Shown here one piece after another: positions 23,008-31,208 of a stretch of 34,106 nt of DNA. Where the stretch lies: contig CAZKTU010000047.1 in assembly GCA_964555675.1 (NCBI GenBank), positions 1-34,106 of the forward strand, in the 5' to 3' direction. The DNA is from CAIWXH01 sp964555675. Its GTDB lineage: Bacteria; Chloroflexota; Chloroflexia; Chloroflexales; Chloroflexaceae. How positions within the stretch are numbered: the stretch's first letter is position 1; each line of letters begins with the position of its first letter. The position numbers were made by a program, and so were the translations under genes. A model generated the notes under the pieces. That model searched no databases, was not told the origin of the DNA, and was given only the letters and a program-made list of their open reading frames with translations.

Positions 23008-24333
23008 ATGGCCGTAGTTTCTCATCGCTCTCGTACGCCGAGAACCATTGCCCTACGTTGGCGTCTGCTGATGGCCATGGGCCTGTTGGCGGCGATCGTC
23101 TTGGCGATCGGCCTCTTCGCCCCGACGGCTGTTGGGCGGCTGCGGGCCAGCGTGCATCAGGCCGTAGCAGTCGACGGGCGCATGAGCCAGCTGGCCGGCG
23201 ACGTGACGACGATGGCCCAGGTAGCCCGGCGCTACGACCAGACCTATTTTCTGCATGTGCAGATCCCCGCCGAGCGCTCGGCCCACCAGGCGAACTGGGA
23301 GCGGGCGGCGGCCGAGTTGGGCGATGCGATTGTGGCCTTCGAGGCCGCCGCCACAGACGAGGCCGACAAGCGCCAGGCCCGCCTCTGGACTGCGGCCTTC
23401 TCGCTGTATAGCGACGGCTTTCGCCAGGTGGTTGCCGCGGTCGAGGCCGGAGAGATCAACACGCCGACGGCGGCCAATCAGCGCCTCGAGGCCTATCGGC
23501 AGAATATCGAGACACTCACCGACCTCTCGGGCGGCTTTGCGGCGCAGAAGCGCGCCGCTGCCGAGCGCTCGATCGACCTGCTCGAAACGACCGGCGAGCG
23601 GCTGAACATCGCCGTGGGTCTGCTCTGTATCCTCGGCATCGTCGGCGCACTCGCCTGGAGCCTCTACTTCCCGGCGCGGCTGACGCGCCCGATCGGCGCC
23701 CTGGGCGAGACGGCGCGGCGGCTGGCCGCGGGCGACCTGAGCGCCCGCAGTGGGCTGGCGGGCGGCGACGAGCTTGGCGCGCTCGGCCAGGCCCTCGACC
23801 AGATGGCCGCCACGGTCGAGCAGCGCACCGTCGACCTGCAGGCCCAGATCGTCGCCGCCGAGCAGGCCCGCCGCGAGGCCGAGGCGGCGCGGGCCCTGGT
23901 GGCCGAGCAGTTGGACACCATCGCGGCCCAGCGGAGCGCAATCCAGGAGATGAGCGTGCCAATCCTGCCCGTCGCCGCCGGCGTCCTGGTCATGCCGATG
24001 GTCGGGGCCCTCAACGGCGAGCGGATCGCCCAGGCCCAGGAGCGGGCCCTGAGCGCGGTCGAGGCGGGCCGGGCCGCCTTCTTGATTATCGATATCACCG
24101 GCGTGCCGGTCGTCGACACGCAGGTCGCCCAGGGCCTGGTCGAGATCGTCCAGGCCACGGCCCTGCTCGGGGCCCAGGGCCTGCTGGTGGGTATCAGGCC
24201 CGAGGTGGCCCAGACGATTGTGGGGCTCGGCATCGACCTTGGCGCGATTATCACCCGTGCTACCCTCGAGGCGGGTGTCAGCTATACGACCCAGGCGGCA
24301 AACGGCAGCAACCACAAAGGGCAACGACGATGA
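23008..24333 (+). CDS. Membrane HAMP-STAS sensor (RsbR-like)
   Basis: The 441-aa protein has TM1 at 18-40, an extracytoplasmic helical sensor at 41-199, and TM2 at 200-222. HAMP follows at 222-275 (RPIGALGETARRLAAGDLSAR), then a coiled coil to about 312 and a C-terminal STAS domain at 314-427. The STAS has the RsbR signature DITGVPVVDT and GIRPEVAQTIVGLGID. T371 and T403 match the phosphorylated Thr of RsbRA. RsbR proteins form stressosomes with RsbS and the kinase RsbT, but those usually have a cytosolic N-terminus. Here the sensor part is extracytoplasmic. The stop overlaps the binding-protein gene start by ATGA. AGGA lies 8 nt before the ATG. No RsbS or RsbT gene is adjacent. Confidence 0.88.
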   Translation: MAVVSHRSRTPRTIALRWRLLMAMGLLAAIVLAIGLFAPTAVGRLRASVHQAVAVDGRMSQLAGDVTTMAQVARRYDQTYFLHVQIPAERSAHQANWERAAAELGDAIVAFEAAATDEADKRQARLWTAAFSLYSDGFRQVVAAVEAGEINTPTAANQRLEAYRQNIETLTDLSGGFAAQKRAAAERSIDLLETTGERLNIAVGLLCILGIVGALAWSLYFPARLTRPIGALGETARRLAAGDLSARSGLAGGDELGALGQALDQMAATVEQRTVDLQAQIVAAEQARREAEAARALVAEQLDTIAAQRSAIQEMSVPILPVAAGVLVMPMVGALNGERIAQAQERALSAVEAGRAAFLIIDITGVPVVDTQVAQGLVEIVQATALLGAQGLLVGIRPEVAQTIVGLGIDLGAIITRATLEAGVSYTTQAANGSNHKGQRR

Positions 24334-25385
24334 AGACACTGCTGCGCTCCCTCGCCCTCCTGATCCCGGCCCTGCTCTTGCTCGCGGCATGTGGCTCTGC
24401 GGTCACGCCCGCCCCCACGGCGGCCCCCGACGACGGCATGATCATCGTCGGCTACTCGGCCCCGGGCCTGGTGGGCGCTCAGCTGCAGATCCAGCAGAGC
24501 CTCGAGCGTCACGCGAAAGAGCTTGGCTGGCAGTTGCTGACCACCACCTCGGGCGGCGACGCCCAGAAGCAGGTCGAGCAGATCGAGAGCTATATCGACC
24601 TGGGTGTTGACGCGATTGTGGCCGTGCCCGACGACAGCAAGGCGATCTGCGCCGCTGTCGCCAAGGCCCAGGCCGCCGGCGTGCCCTTCTACACGATCGA
24701 CCGCTCGCCCGATGGCTGCGCGATCAACATGACCGTGCTCTCGGACAATGAGATGGCCGGGCGTCAGTCGGGCGAGGCCCTGGTGCAGTTCCTGGTGGCG
24801 CGTTACGGCGAACCGCGCGGGGTCGTGATCGAGATTACCGGCAATATGGCCACCGATGTGGCCCAGGCCCGCGGTAACGGCTTCCACGAGGCCATCGCCC
24901 CGTACGACGAGATCGATGTCGTGACCGAGGTGGGCGACTGGGATGGGGCCAAGGGCGCCGCGGGCGTGCGCGAGGTGCTGACCTTGAGCGCGAGCGTCGA
25001 CGCGATCTATGTTCACTCAGACGCGGTCTACTTCGAGGCGGTGATGGCGACCCTCGCCGAGCTGGGCCAGCTGAAGCCCCGTGGCGAAGAGGGTCATATC
25101 TTCCTGGCGGGCGTCGACGCGAGCCCGGTCGGCGTGCAGGCCATTCGCGACGGCTACGCCGATCAGGTCTCGAATCAGCCCATCCCCGACTTCGGCCTGG
25201 TGGTCGACTGGATCGCCAAAGAGCTCAAGGGCGAAACAATCGTCGCGGGCGAGGTGACGAAAGCCGGCGCCCTCTGGTCGCCGGCCACAGTGAAGCTCAG
25301 CCCCGTCGGGCCGCAGCTATTCCTCGCGACGACCTCGGTGACCGAGGAGAATGTCGACCATCCCGGCCTCTGGGCCAACCAGTAA
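24330..25385 (+). CDS. Sugar-type periplasmic binding lipoprotein
   Basis: The 351-aa solute-binding protein has a class B (RbsB/LsrB-like) two-lobe fold. The signal peptide ends in lipobox LLAACGS with acylated C21, then a Pro/Ala/Thr tether. Lobe marks are MIIVGYSAPGLVGAQLQIQ, GGDAQKQVEQIESYIDLGVDAIVAVP and YTIDRSPDGC at the hinge. VVIEITGNMATDVAQARGNGFHE forms part of the second lobe. Such proteins bind sugars or autoinducer-2 outside the membrane. No permease or ATPase gene is in the window. The start codon overlaps the stop of the HAMP-STAS sensor, implying stoichiometric co-translation and a sensing rather than transport role. A strong terminator follows, so these two genes form a closed unit. 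Confidence 0.88.
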   Translation: MKTLLRSLALLIPALLLLAACGSAVTPAPTAAPDDGMIIVGYSAPGLVGAQLQIQQSLERHAKELGWQLLTTTSGGDAQKQVEQIESYIDLGVDAIVAVPDDSKAICAAVAKAQAAGVPFYTIDRSPDGCAINMTVLSDNEMAGRQSGEALVQFLVARYGEPRGVVIEITGNMATDVAQARGNGFHEAIAPYDEIDVVTEVGDWDGAKGAAGVREVLTLSASVDAIYVHSDAVYFEAVMATLAELGQLKPRGEEGHIFLAGVDASPVGVQAIRDGYADQVSNQPIPDFGLVVDWIAKELKGETIVAGEVTKAGALWSPATVKLSPVGPQLFLATTSVTEENVDHPGLWANQ

Positions 25386-25402
25386 TATCGCCGGAAGCAA
25401 AG

Positions 25403-25444
25403 GGGGAGTGGGGGAACCTGGTTCCCCCACTCCCCTACTTTTGT
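25403..25444. terminator. Strong bidirectional intrinsic terminator
   Basis: A 15-16-bp stem GGGGAGTGGGGGAAC/GTTCCCCCACTCCCC (25403-25435) is followed on the plus strand by TACTTTTG and on the minus strand by CCTTTGCTT. It lies between the convergent binding-protein and propionyl-CoA synthase genes and probably serves both. Confidence 0.85.
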
Positions 25445-25446
25445 GC

Positions 25447-28400
25447 CTAGAGCGTCTCGGCCCAGGCCTCGTACAGCTCGTCCTTCGACTTGATGCCGGG
25501 GCGAGGGAGGGCGTGGTTGACCACGTAGGTCGAGCCGGTGTGGCGGTTCTCCCACATGGCCTGGTGGGCCTCGGCGAGGTCGGGCCAGTCGACGAAGACC
25601 GGCTCGGTGATCGAGAGCAGGCCGGCGCTGATCTCGTCGCTGAGGCGCAGGATCTCGTAGGCGTTCGAGAGGTGGGTGCCCCAGAGGTTGGCCGTGGGCA
25701 TATAGACCCGCCGCTGGCGCATCCAGATCTGGGGGGCGAAGAACGAGAAGCGGCGGCCGCCCAGCTCTTCGAAGTAGACGATGCGCCCGATGAAGGGCTT
25801 GACCAGCATGGCGCTGACGTTGAGCGTGTCGTGGCCGGCTCGCTCGATGATCATGTCGGGGTAGCCGCGGGGGTTGTCGGCGCTGGCGAGGAAGGCGCCG
25901 ACCGCGCTGCCCAGGGGCTTGAAGGTCAGGTCGTTGAAGCGGCGGATGGCCTCCTTCAGCCCCTCGGGGTCGGCCTTCGAGTCGGGCAGGTCGGGCATGG
26001 TGCGCGGCCAGTCGAAGTCGGCCCCATAGCGGCGCTGCAGCTCCTCGATGCTGACCACGCCGCGCAGCGAGGCCCCGAAGCCGAGGCTGAGCACGAACTC
26101 GCGCTGGGCGTCGGTGTAGGTGGCGACCACGACGCGCGAGCCGAGCGAGCGGGCGGCCTCGATCGCCTCGAGGCCCGGCTCGTCGACCAGGGCCCCGTCG
26201 CCGCCCACGCCGTAGTAGATCAGCACGGCCTGGCCGCCGCGCAGGCCGGCGCGCCGCATCATCTCCTCGGGGCTCGAGTGGCCGGGCTTGCCGAGGAAGG
26301 TGAAGTGGTAGCCCGAGCTGGCCCCGTAGAAGGTCAGGGTCGGAATGTGGCCGTCGCGGGGCTCGCCGAGGAGCTGGAAGCTGCGCGGGAAGGCCTGCTC
26401 GCCGGCGTGCGAGATCGCGTAGTCGGCCAGGTGGTGGTTGTTCTGGCGGCGGAACATGTCGAGCAGGGGCTGGCCGGCCTGCTCCCAGGCGGCCCACTGG
26501 GCCGGGTCGGTGGGGATGCGGGTGAAGATGTCGGCGACGGCCGGGTCTTTGCGGTTGATCGTGCCTTTGCCGCCGGCCTCCATCAGAGTCCGCGCGCGGG
26601 CCTCGCTCGAGACCATGCCGATCACGCGCAGGCCGTTGCGGGCCGCCGAGCGGGCGGCGTCGAGGCCGGTGCCGGTGGCCGCGCCCTCGATGAAGATGCT
26701 CTTGCCGGCTTTGATCGCCAGGGTGGTGAAGAGGGCGCGGTAGGCTGTGCCCAGGTTGAGCATGAAGCTGCCCGCCGCCTCGAGGGACATATCGGGGGCC
26801 AGGGGCAGACACTGGGGCGCCTGGGCCAGCATGAACTGCTGGTGCGAGCCGTCGGGCGTGTTGTAGCCCTGGATGACGAAGTCGGCGGCCATGGGGTCGA
26901 GGCCCATCATCGGCGAGAGCACATTGCTCTGACCCGAGTAGACCGCCACCAGGTCGCCCACCTTCAGGCGGCCCTCTTTGCGCAGCTCTTCGCCGAGCGA
27001 GGCCACCAGGGCCACGCCGCCCGAGCCGGTGATATGCCAGTCGCGGTCGTGCTCGTCGAAGAGCGAGACCGGGATGCCGGTGATCGCCCAGATGTCGTTG
27101 AAGTTGACTTCGCTGGCCAGGATGTAGAGCAGGGCCTGGTTGGCGCCGGGCCGCTCGACCGGGATGATCACCTCGCGCTCGGCCTCCTGCGGGTCGCCGA
27201 CGCGGCCCGCGCCCGTCTCGGGGTCGCGGATGACGCCCTGGGCGTACTGCCAGGCGGGCAGGGGCGTGACGCCGGGGAAGAAGGGCGAGCCGACCGGCAG
27301 CAGCTGCCCGGTCTCGCGGTAGATCTTCTCCTGCTCGGCGCTGACCAGGGTGCGCCGCGTGGGCAGGGGCGCCGAGCGCTTGTCCATGAAGTCCTGGATG
27401 CCCTTCTTGCCGCCCTCGGGGTCGACCACGGCCTCGGCGAAGAGGCGCGCCTCGTGGGCCAGGCCGCGCTCGAAGCCGTGCTCGAAGCCGTAGACGATCG
27501 CCTCCAGGGCCCGCGCGACGGCCTTGCTGCGGCCCGCGCCGGCGGCCTGCTGGACAATGCGCTGGACGCGCGGGTTCTGGATGATCGCGTTCAGCTCGTC
27601 CTTGACGAACTCGGGGCGGGCCTCCTCCCAGGCGGCATTGGCGGCCTTGCGGCGCTCGAAGGCCTCCATGAGAACGCCCTCGCCGGCGCTGTACTCGCGC
27701 ACGAGGGCCGTGGCGAGGCTCAGGGCGTCCTGCGCGCCCACGGCCAGTTGGTCGACCAGGCCGATCTCGCCGGCCTCCTCGGAGGTGATCGTGCGCCCGC
27801 CGAGGATCATCTCGAGGGCCCGCAGGGTGCCGGTGCCGTTGGTGCGCTTGTAGAGCAGGCGCGGCAGGCGCTGGGTGCCGCCGTAGCCCGGCAGCATGCG
27901 CAGGTTGATCTCGGGCTGGCCGAACTCGGCGTGGCGGTCGGCCACCCGATAGTGGCAGGCCAGGGCGAACTCGAGGCCGCCGCCCAGGGCCACGCCGTTG
28001 ATCGCGGCGATGCAGGGCTTGTCCATGCGCTCGATCTTGCGGAAGGCCAGGTGGGCGTTGTTGGGCAGGGCGATCGCATCCTCGAAGGTGTGCATGTCTT
28101 CGAGCAGCTGGCGGATGTCGGCGCCGGCCACGAAGCTCCTGGTGCCCTGGCCGGTGAAGACCACGGCGGCCACGTCCTGGCGTCGCGCGAGGTGGTCGAC
28201 GATCGTATTCAGCTCGTCGAGGGCCCGCTCGTTCAGGGCGTTGACCGGCGGGTTGGTGATTGTGACGATGGCGAGGCGTTTGGTGGCGCTGAGTTTGTGG
28301 TTCTCGATGCGGAAGTAGCGGTAGCGCTCGAAGATCTTCTGCTCGTCGGCGAGCTGCTGCCGGCGCTTCCACTCGTCGATCTTCTGGCGGATCTCGGCCA

Positions 28401-30897
28401 GGGACTCGGGGTTGCGCAGCGTGGTCGTGTCGCCCAGCTCTTCGTCGAGCATCAGGTTGCGCAGGAAGCGGCGCATATACTTGCCGCTGCGGGTCTCGGG
28501 GAAGGCCGCCACCTCGATATAGTCCTCGGGGACGGCGACGATGCCCTTCTCGTTGCGCACCAGGTCGTCGAGGCGCTTGCGGTCGGTGCTGGTCAGGCGG
28601 CTGCCCGGGGCGGTGAGCACGAAGGCGACGGGGGTCAGGCCCTTCTCGCGGTGGGGCGCGCCGACCACGATGCAGTTGCCGACCGGCGAGTCGGGGGTGA
28701 TCTGCTTGTCGCGCAGGATGGCGCCCTCGATCTCCTCGGTGCCCATGCGGTGGCCCGAGACGTTGATCACGTCGTCCGAGCGCCCGTGGAGGGTGAAGGA
28801 GCCGTCGGCGTACTTCACGGCGAAGTCGCCCTGGACATAGGCCCACTCGCCGCCCGGCCCGCGCTTGAAGTAGGTCTTCACGAAGCGCTCGGCGTCGCCC
28901 CGCCAGGCCCCGAGCGAGCCGCCGGCCAGCAGCGCCGCCTCGAAGCCCTCGACGTCGCCCCAGATCGTGCGGGTCAGGTACGGGTAGGGCGCGGTGATGA
29001 CGATCTCGCCCTTCTCCTCGTACTCGGCCGAGCGGTAGACCGGCGTCCCGCCGTCGGGCGCGGCCTCCGAGGCCCAGACGTCGCCGGCGACCCAGGGTAG
29101 GGGGTAGGTGTGGGCGTCGGGGCGCAGGGGGTAGTCGTCGTTGCCGTAGAAGTGGGTCCAGACGATCCCGCCGTGCTCGGTGGCCCAGTACGAGTTGATA
29201 TACTGGGGCGACATCATCTCCATGCCGAACTGCTGCACGGCGGGGCTGACCGGCTCGGCGCAGAAGGTGCAGACGCGCAGGCTGCCCATGTCGTACTGGC
29301 GCACGTCGGCCACGTTCTGCGGGTTGGTCATGACCGACTTGAGGAAGGTCACCCCGGCCTTGAAGATCTGGACCTGGTTGCGCTCGATGATGCTGGCGAA
29401 GCGGCCGGCGCTGGGGAAGACCGGCGAGCCCTCGATCAGGATGCCGGTGCAGCGGCTGGCCAGGGTCGCCGTGATCATGTAGCTCTGCCCGGTGATCCAG
29501 CCCGGGTCGGCCACCACGAAGATCGTATCGCCCGGCTCGGCGTCGAAGCTGACCTTCATCGTGTGGGCCAGGCCGGCCACGTAGCCGCCGTGGACGTGGA
29601 CCACGCCCTTGGGCTTGCCCGTGCTGCCGCTGGTGTAGATGATGAACATCGGGTATTCGGCGTCGAGGGGCGCGCAGGGGGCCAGGCCCGCCAGGATGGG
29701 GTAGAGCTGCTCGACCGGCAGGGCCAGCAGTGCGGCCTCGTCGGCTACGCTCAGCCCCTCGGCCGCGGCGGCGGCCAGGAGCTGGGCCGTGGCGGCCGCC
29801 GTCAGGTCGTGGCTCCACTGGTCGCGCTCGGGCCGCCAGAGGATGTCCTGGCCGGTGTGGCGGACCACCACCACGGCCTCGACGCGGGGCGGCGAGGCCA
29901 CCAGGGCCTTGGCCACCGCCGTGCGGATCTGCGACTGGGCCGCCACGTCGAGCTCGCTCAGCTCTTGCAGGGCCTTGCCGACCCCGCGCATCACGTCCGA
30001 GCGCTCGACGGTGATGTCGTCGCCGATCGTGGCCCTGACGGCCGCCACAATCTGCTCGGCGTGGGCCGGGCCGACCTGCAGGTCGGCGATGGTCCGCTCG
30101 ACGATGGCGATGGCGACCTCGACTGGGACGAACTTGTCGAGGGCCTGGTCGGTGTAGACCTCTTTGTAAGGGACAATCTGGGCGTTGCGGTAGGCCCCGT
30201 CCGAGGTGATCACCACGCGGGCCCCGGCGTTATGGATGCGGTCGCTGAGGGTCTTGTCCGAGAAGCCGCCGAAGACCGGGGTGTAGATGATCCCGAGGCG
30301 CTTGGCGGCCTCGGTGTAGTAGATCTGGTCGACGATGTTGGGCATATTCAGGGCGATGCGGTCGCCCTGCTTCAGGCCCAGGCCCTTGAGCACGAGGGCG
30401 GCCTTGACCACCTCGACCAGCAGCAGCTTGCGGCTGATGCGCTCCTCGAAGACCGGGCCGCCGCGCCCGCCGTTGAGCGAGCTGTCCCAGCGGTCGCCCT
30501 CGAAGATATAGGCCGTCTCGTCGCCGAAGCCGTTGAGCACGTGGCGGTCGACCTCGTTGAAACAGGCGTTGGTCAGGCCACCCTCGAACCAGCGGTAGAA
30601 GGGCGGATCGTCGCCGTTGAAGGTGCGCTGCCAGGGCTCGTGGGCTGCGCCGTAGGCCACCGCCGCCGGCGCGCCGCTGCGCCCGTCGAGGCCTGTCCAG
30701 TGAGACCCCGCCTCGTCCCAGGTGATCCAGGCGCCGAGGGCTGCATCGTACCAGTGGATTGCCGAGCGAGCGATGGCGCCGTGGAAGGCGCCCGGGTCGG
30801 CCAGGAAGGCCTGGCGCTGAGCCTCCCAGTCGACGCGCGAGCGGATCGGGTTGCTGCGCGGGGCGCGGGGCGGGGCGAGGGACGGGGCCTCGATCAT
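25447..30897 (-). CDS. pcs: Propionyl-CoA synthase (trifunctional)
   Basis: The 1,816-aa fusion converts 3-hydroxypropionate to propionyl-CoA in three steps (CoA ligation, dehydration, NADPH reduction), a key part of the 3-hydroxypropionate bi-cycle. Domain 1 (about 60-870) is an AMP-forming acyl-CoA synthetase with FIIYTSGSTGKPKG near 415-430. Domain 2 (about 890-1180) is an enoyl-CoA hydratase with AINGVALGGGLEFALACHYR near 964. Domain 3 (about 1190-1816) is an MDR-type reductase with VNFNDIWAITG near 1269 and the nucleotide loop IEGAATGTGLDAARSAA near 1402. Length matches the Chloroflexus enzyme (about 1,820 aa). GGAGG lies 7 nt before the ATG. It is a single-gene unit, apparently intact, with no other bi-cycle genes nearby. 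Confidence 0.95.
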   Translation of the reverse strand: MIEAPSLAPPRAPRSNPIRSRVDWEAQRQAFLADPGAFHGAIARSAIHWYDAALGAWITWDEAGSHWTGLDGRSGAPAAVAYGAAHEPWQRTFNGDDPPFYRWFEGGLTNACFNEVDRHVLNGFGDETAYIFEGDRWDSSLNGGRGGPVFEERISRKLLLVEVVKAALVLKGLGLKQGDRIALNMPNIVDQIYYTEAAKRLGIIYTPVFGGFSDKTLSDRIHNAGARVVITSDGAYRNAQIVPYKEVYTDQALDKFVPVEVAIAIVERTIADLQVGPAHAEQIVAAVRATIGDDITVERSDVMRGVGKALQELSELDVAAQSQIRTAVAKALVASPPRVEAVVVVRHTGQDILWRPERDQWSHDLTAAATAQLLAAAAAEGLSVADEAALLALPVEQLYPILAGLAPCAPLDAEYPMFIIYTSGSTGKPKGVVHVHGGYVAGLAHTMKVSFDAEPGDTIFVVADPGWITGQSYMITATLASRCTGILIEGSPVFPSAGRFASIIERNQVQIFKAGVTFLKSVMTNPQNVADVRQYDMGSLRVCTFCAEPVSPAVQQFGMEMMSPQYINSYWATEHGGIVWTHFYGNDDYPLRPDAHTYPLPWVAGDVWASEAAPDGGTPVYRSAEYEEKGEIVITAPYPYLTRTIWGDVEGFEAALLAGGSLGAWRGDAERFVKTYFKRGPGGEWAYVQGDFAVKYADGSFTLHGRSDDVINVSGHRMGTEEIEGAILRDKQITPDSPVGNCIVVGAPHREKGLTPVAFVLTAPGSRLTSTDRKRLDDLVRNEKGIVAVPEDYIEVAAFPETRSGKYMRRFLRNLMLDEELGDTTTLRNPESLAEIRQKIDEWKRRQQLADEQKIFERYRYFRIENHKLSATKRLAIVTITNPPVNALNERALDELNTIVDHLARRQDVAAVVFTGQGTRSFVAGADIRQLLEDMHTFEDAIALPNNAHLAFRKIERMDKPCIAAINGVALGGGLEFALACHYRVADRHAEFGQPEINLRMLPGYGGTQRLPRLLYKRTNGTGTLRALEMILGGRTITSEEAGEIGLVDQLAVGAQDALSLATALVREYSAGEGVLMEAFERRKAANAAWEEARPEFVKDELNAIIQNPRVQRIVQQAAGAGRSKAVARALEAIVYGFEHGFERGLAHEARLFAEAVVDPEGGKKGIQDFMDKRSAPLPTRRTLVSAEQEKIYRETGQLLPVGSPFFPGVTPLPAWQYAQGVIRDPETGAGRVGDPQEAEREVIIPVERPGANQALLYILASEVNFNDIWAITGIPVSLFDEHDRDWHITGSGGVALVASLGEELRKEGRLKVGDLVAVYSGQSNVLSPMMGLDPMAADFVIQGYNTPDGSHQQFMLAQAPQCLPLAPDMSLEAAGSFMLNLGTAYRALFTTLAIKAGKSIFIEGAATGTGLDAARSAARNGLRVIGMVSSEARARTLMEAGGKGTINRKDPAVADIFTRIPTDPAQWAAWEQAGQPLLDMFRRQNNHHLADYAISHAGEQAFPRSFQLLGEPRDGHIPTLTFYGASSGYHFTFLGKPGHSSPEEMMRRAGLRGGQAVLIYYGVGGDGALVDEPGLEAIEAARSLGSRVVVATYTDAQREFVLSLGFGASLRGVVSIEELQRRYGADFDWPRTMPDLPDSKADPEGLKEAIRRFNDLTFKPLGSAVGAFLASADNPRGYPDMIIERAGHDTLNVSAMLVKPFIGRIVYFEELGGRRFSFFAPQIWMRQRRVYMPTANLWGTHLSNAYEILRLSDEISAGLLSITEPVFVDWPDLAEAHQAMWENRHTGSTYVVNHALPRPGIKSKDELYEAWAETL

Positions 30898-30984
30898 CGG
30901 TGATCCTCCGGGTTACAGCTTGTGGCGTCTTGGCGGGGCGCTACCTAAGGCGTGCGAGCGGCCTGCCGGCCATGTGCCGCCTGG

Positions 30985-31002
30985 TTGTGACGTGATGAAC
31001 AA
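30985..31002. promoter_or_regulatory. Half-conserved CRP-like site before pcs
   Basis: TTGTGA-CGTGAT-GAACAA has one perfect TGTGA half site and a 3-of-5 match (GAACA) in the other, with the outer TTGT/ACAA pair conserved. It lies between the probable -10 and the pcs start, where a CRP-type protein would repress or modulate. The window encodes a suitable regulator. Confidence 0.35.
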
Positions 31003-31006
31003 AGGG

Positions 31007-31012
31007 ACTATA
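31007..31012 (-). promoter_or_regulatory. Possible -10 of pcs
   Basis: The minus strand reads GCTATAGTCC, a TATAGT hexamer, without a clear -35. A start near 31000 would give a leader of about 100 nt. Confidence 0.4.
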
Positions 31013-31093
31013 GCGTAGCGTAATCAGAATGACGCGCCACGTCAAGGGTGAGACGGGGGGGCGGCCGCCTACCCGATCTAACAGGCGGCGGCA

Positions 31094-31176
31094 GGGCATG
31101 GCCCTCCCGGAAAATCCACAGGAGGTTAGCAGGATGGGCGACGGGAGGGTTCGGGAGGGCATAGCCCTCCCGGAAA
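31094..31176. repeat. Paired palindromic repeat GGGCATRGCCCTCCCGGAAA
   Basis: Two direct copies of GGGCATRGCCCTCCCGGAAA lie at 31094-31113 and 31157-31176, 63 bp apart. Each is self-complementary with its flank. The second forms the stem TCGGGAGGGC-ATA-GCCCTCCCGG. They lie after the acetyltransferase stop and may terminate transcription or be a REP-like family. Confidence 0.65.
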
Positions 31177-31208
31177 CATTTACTCAGCACAATCAGTGTG
31201 GTGAGATA

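Larger units (their letters stand above)
30898..31208. other. Gene-free 311-bp region upstream of pcs
   Basis: No gene is seen. The region holds the pcs ribosome-binding site, a weak -10, the CRP-like site and two copies of a palindromic repeat. Confidence 0.6.

Noticed and set aside
25351..29100. 1,249-codon plus-strand frame inside pcs
   Set aside because: It lies antisense to a gene with three recognisable catalytic domains, and its product is low-complexity Gly/Ala/Val/Asp-rich text without domains.
25175..29818. 1,547-codon minus-strand frame overlapping pcs in another frame
   Set aside because: The product is Arg/Pro/Gly-rich, typical of a shifted frame of a GC-rich gene. The pcs frame carries all motifs.
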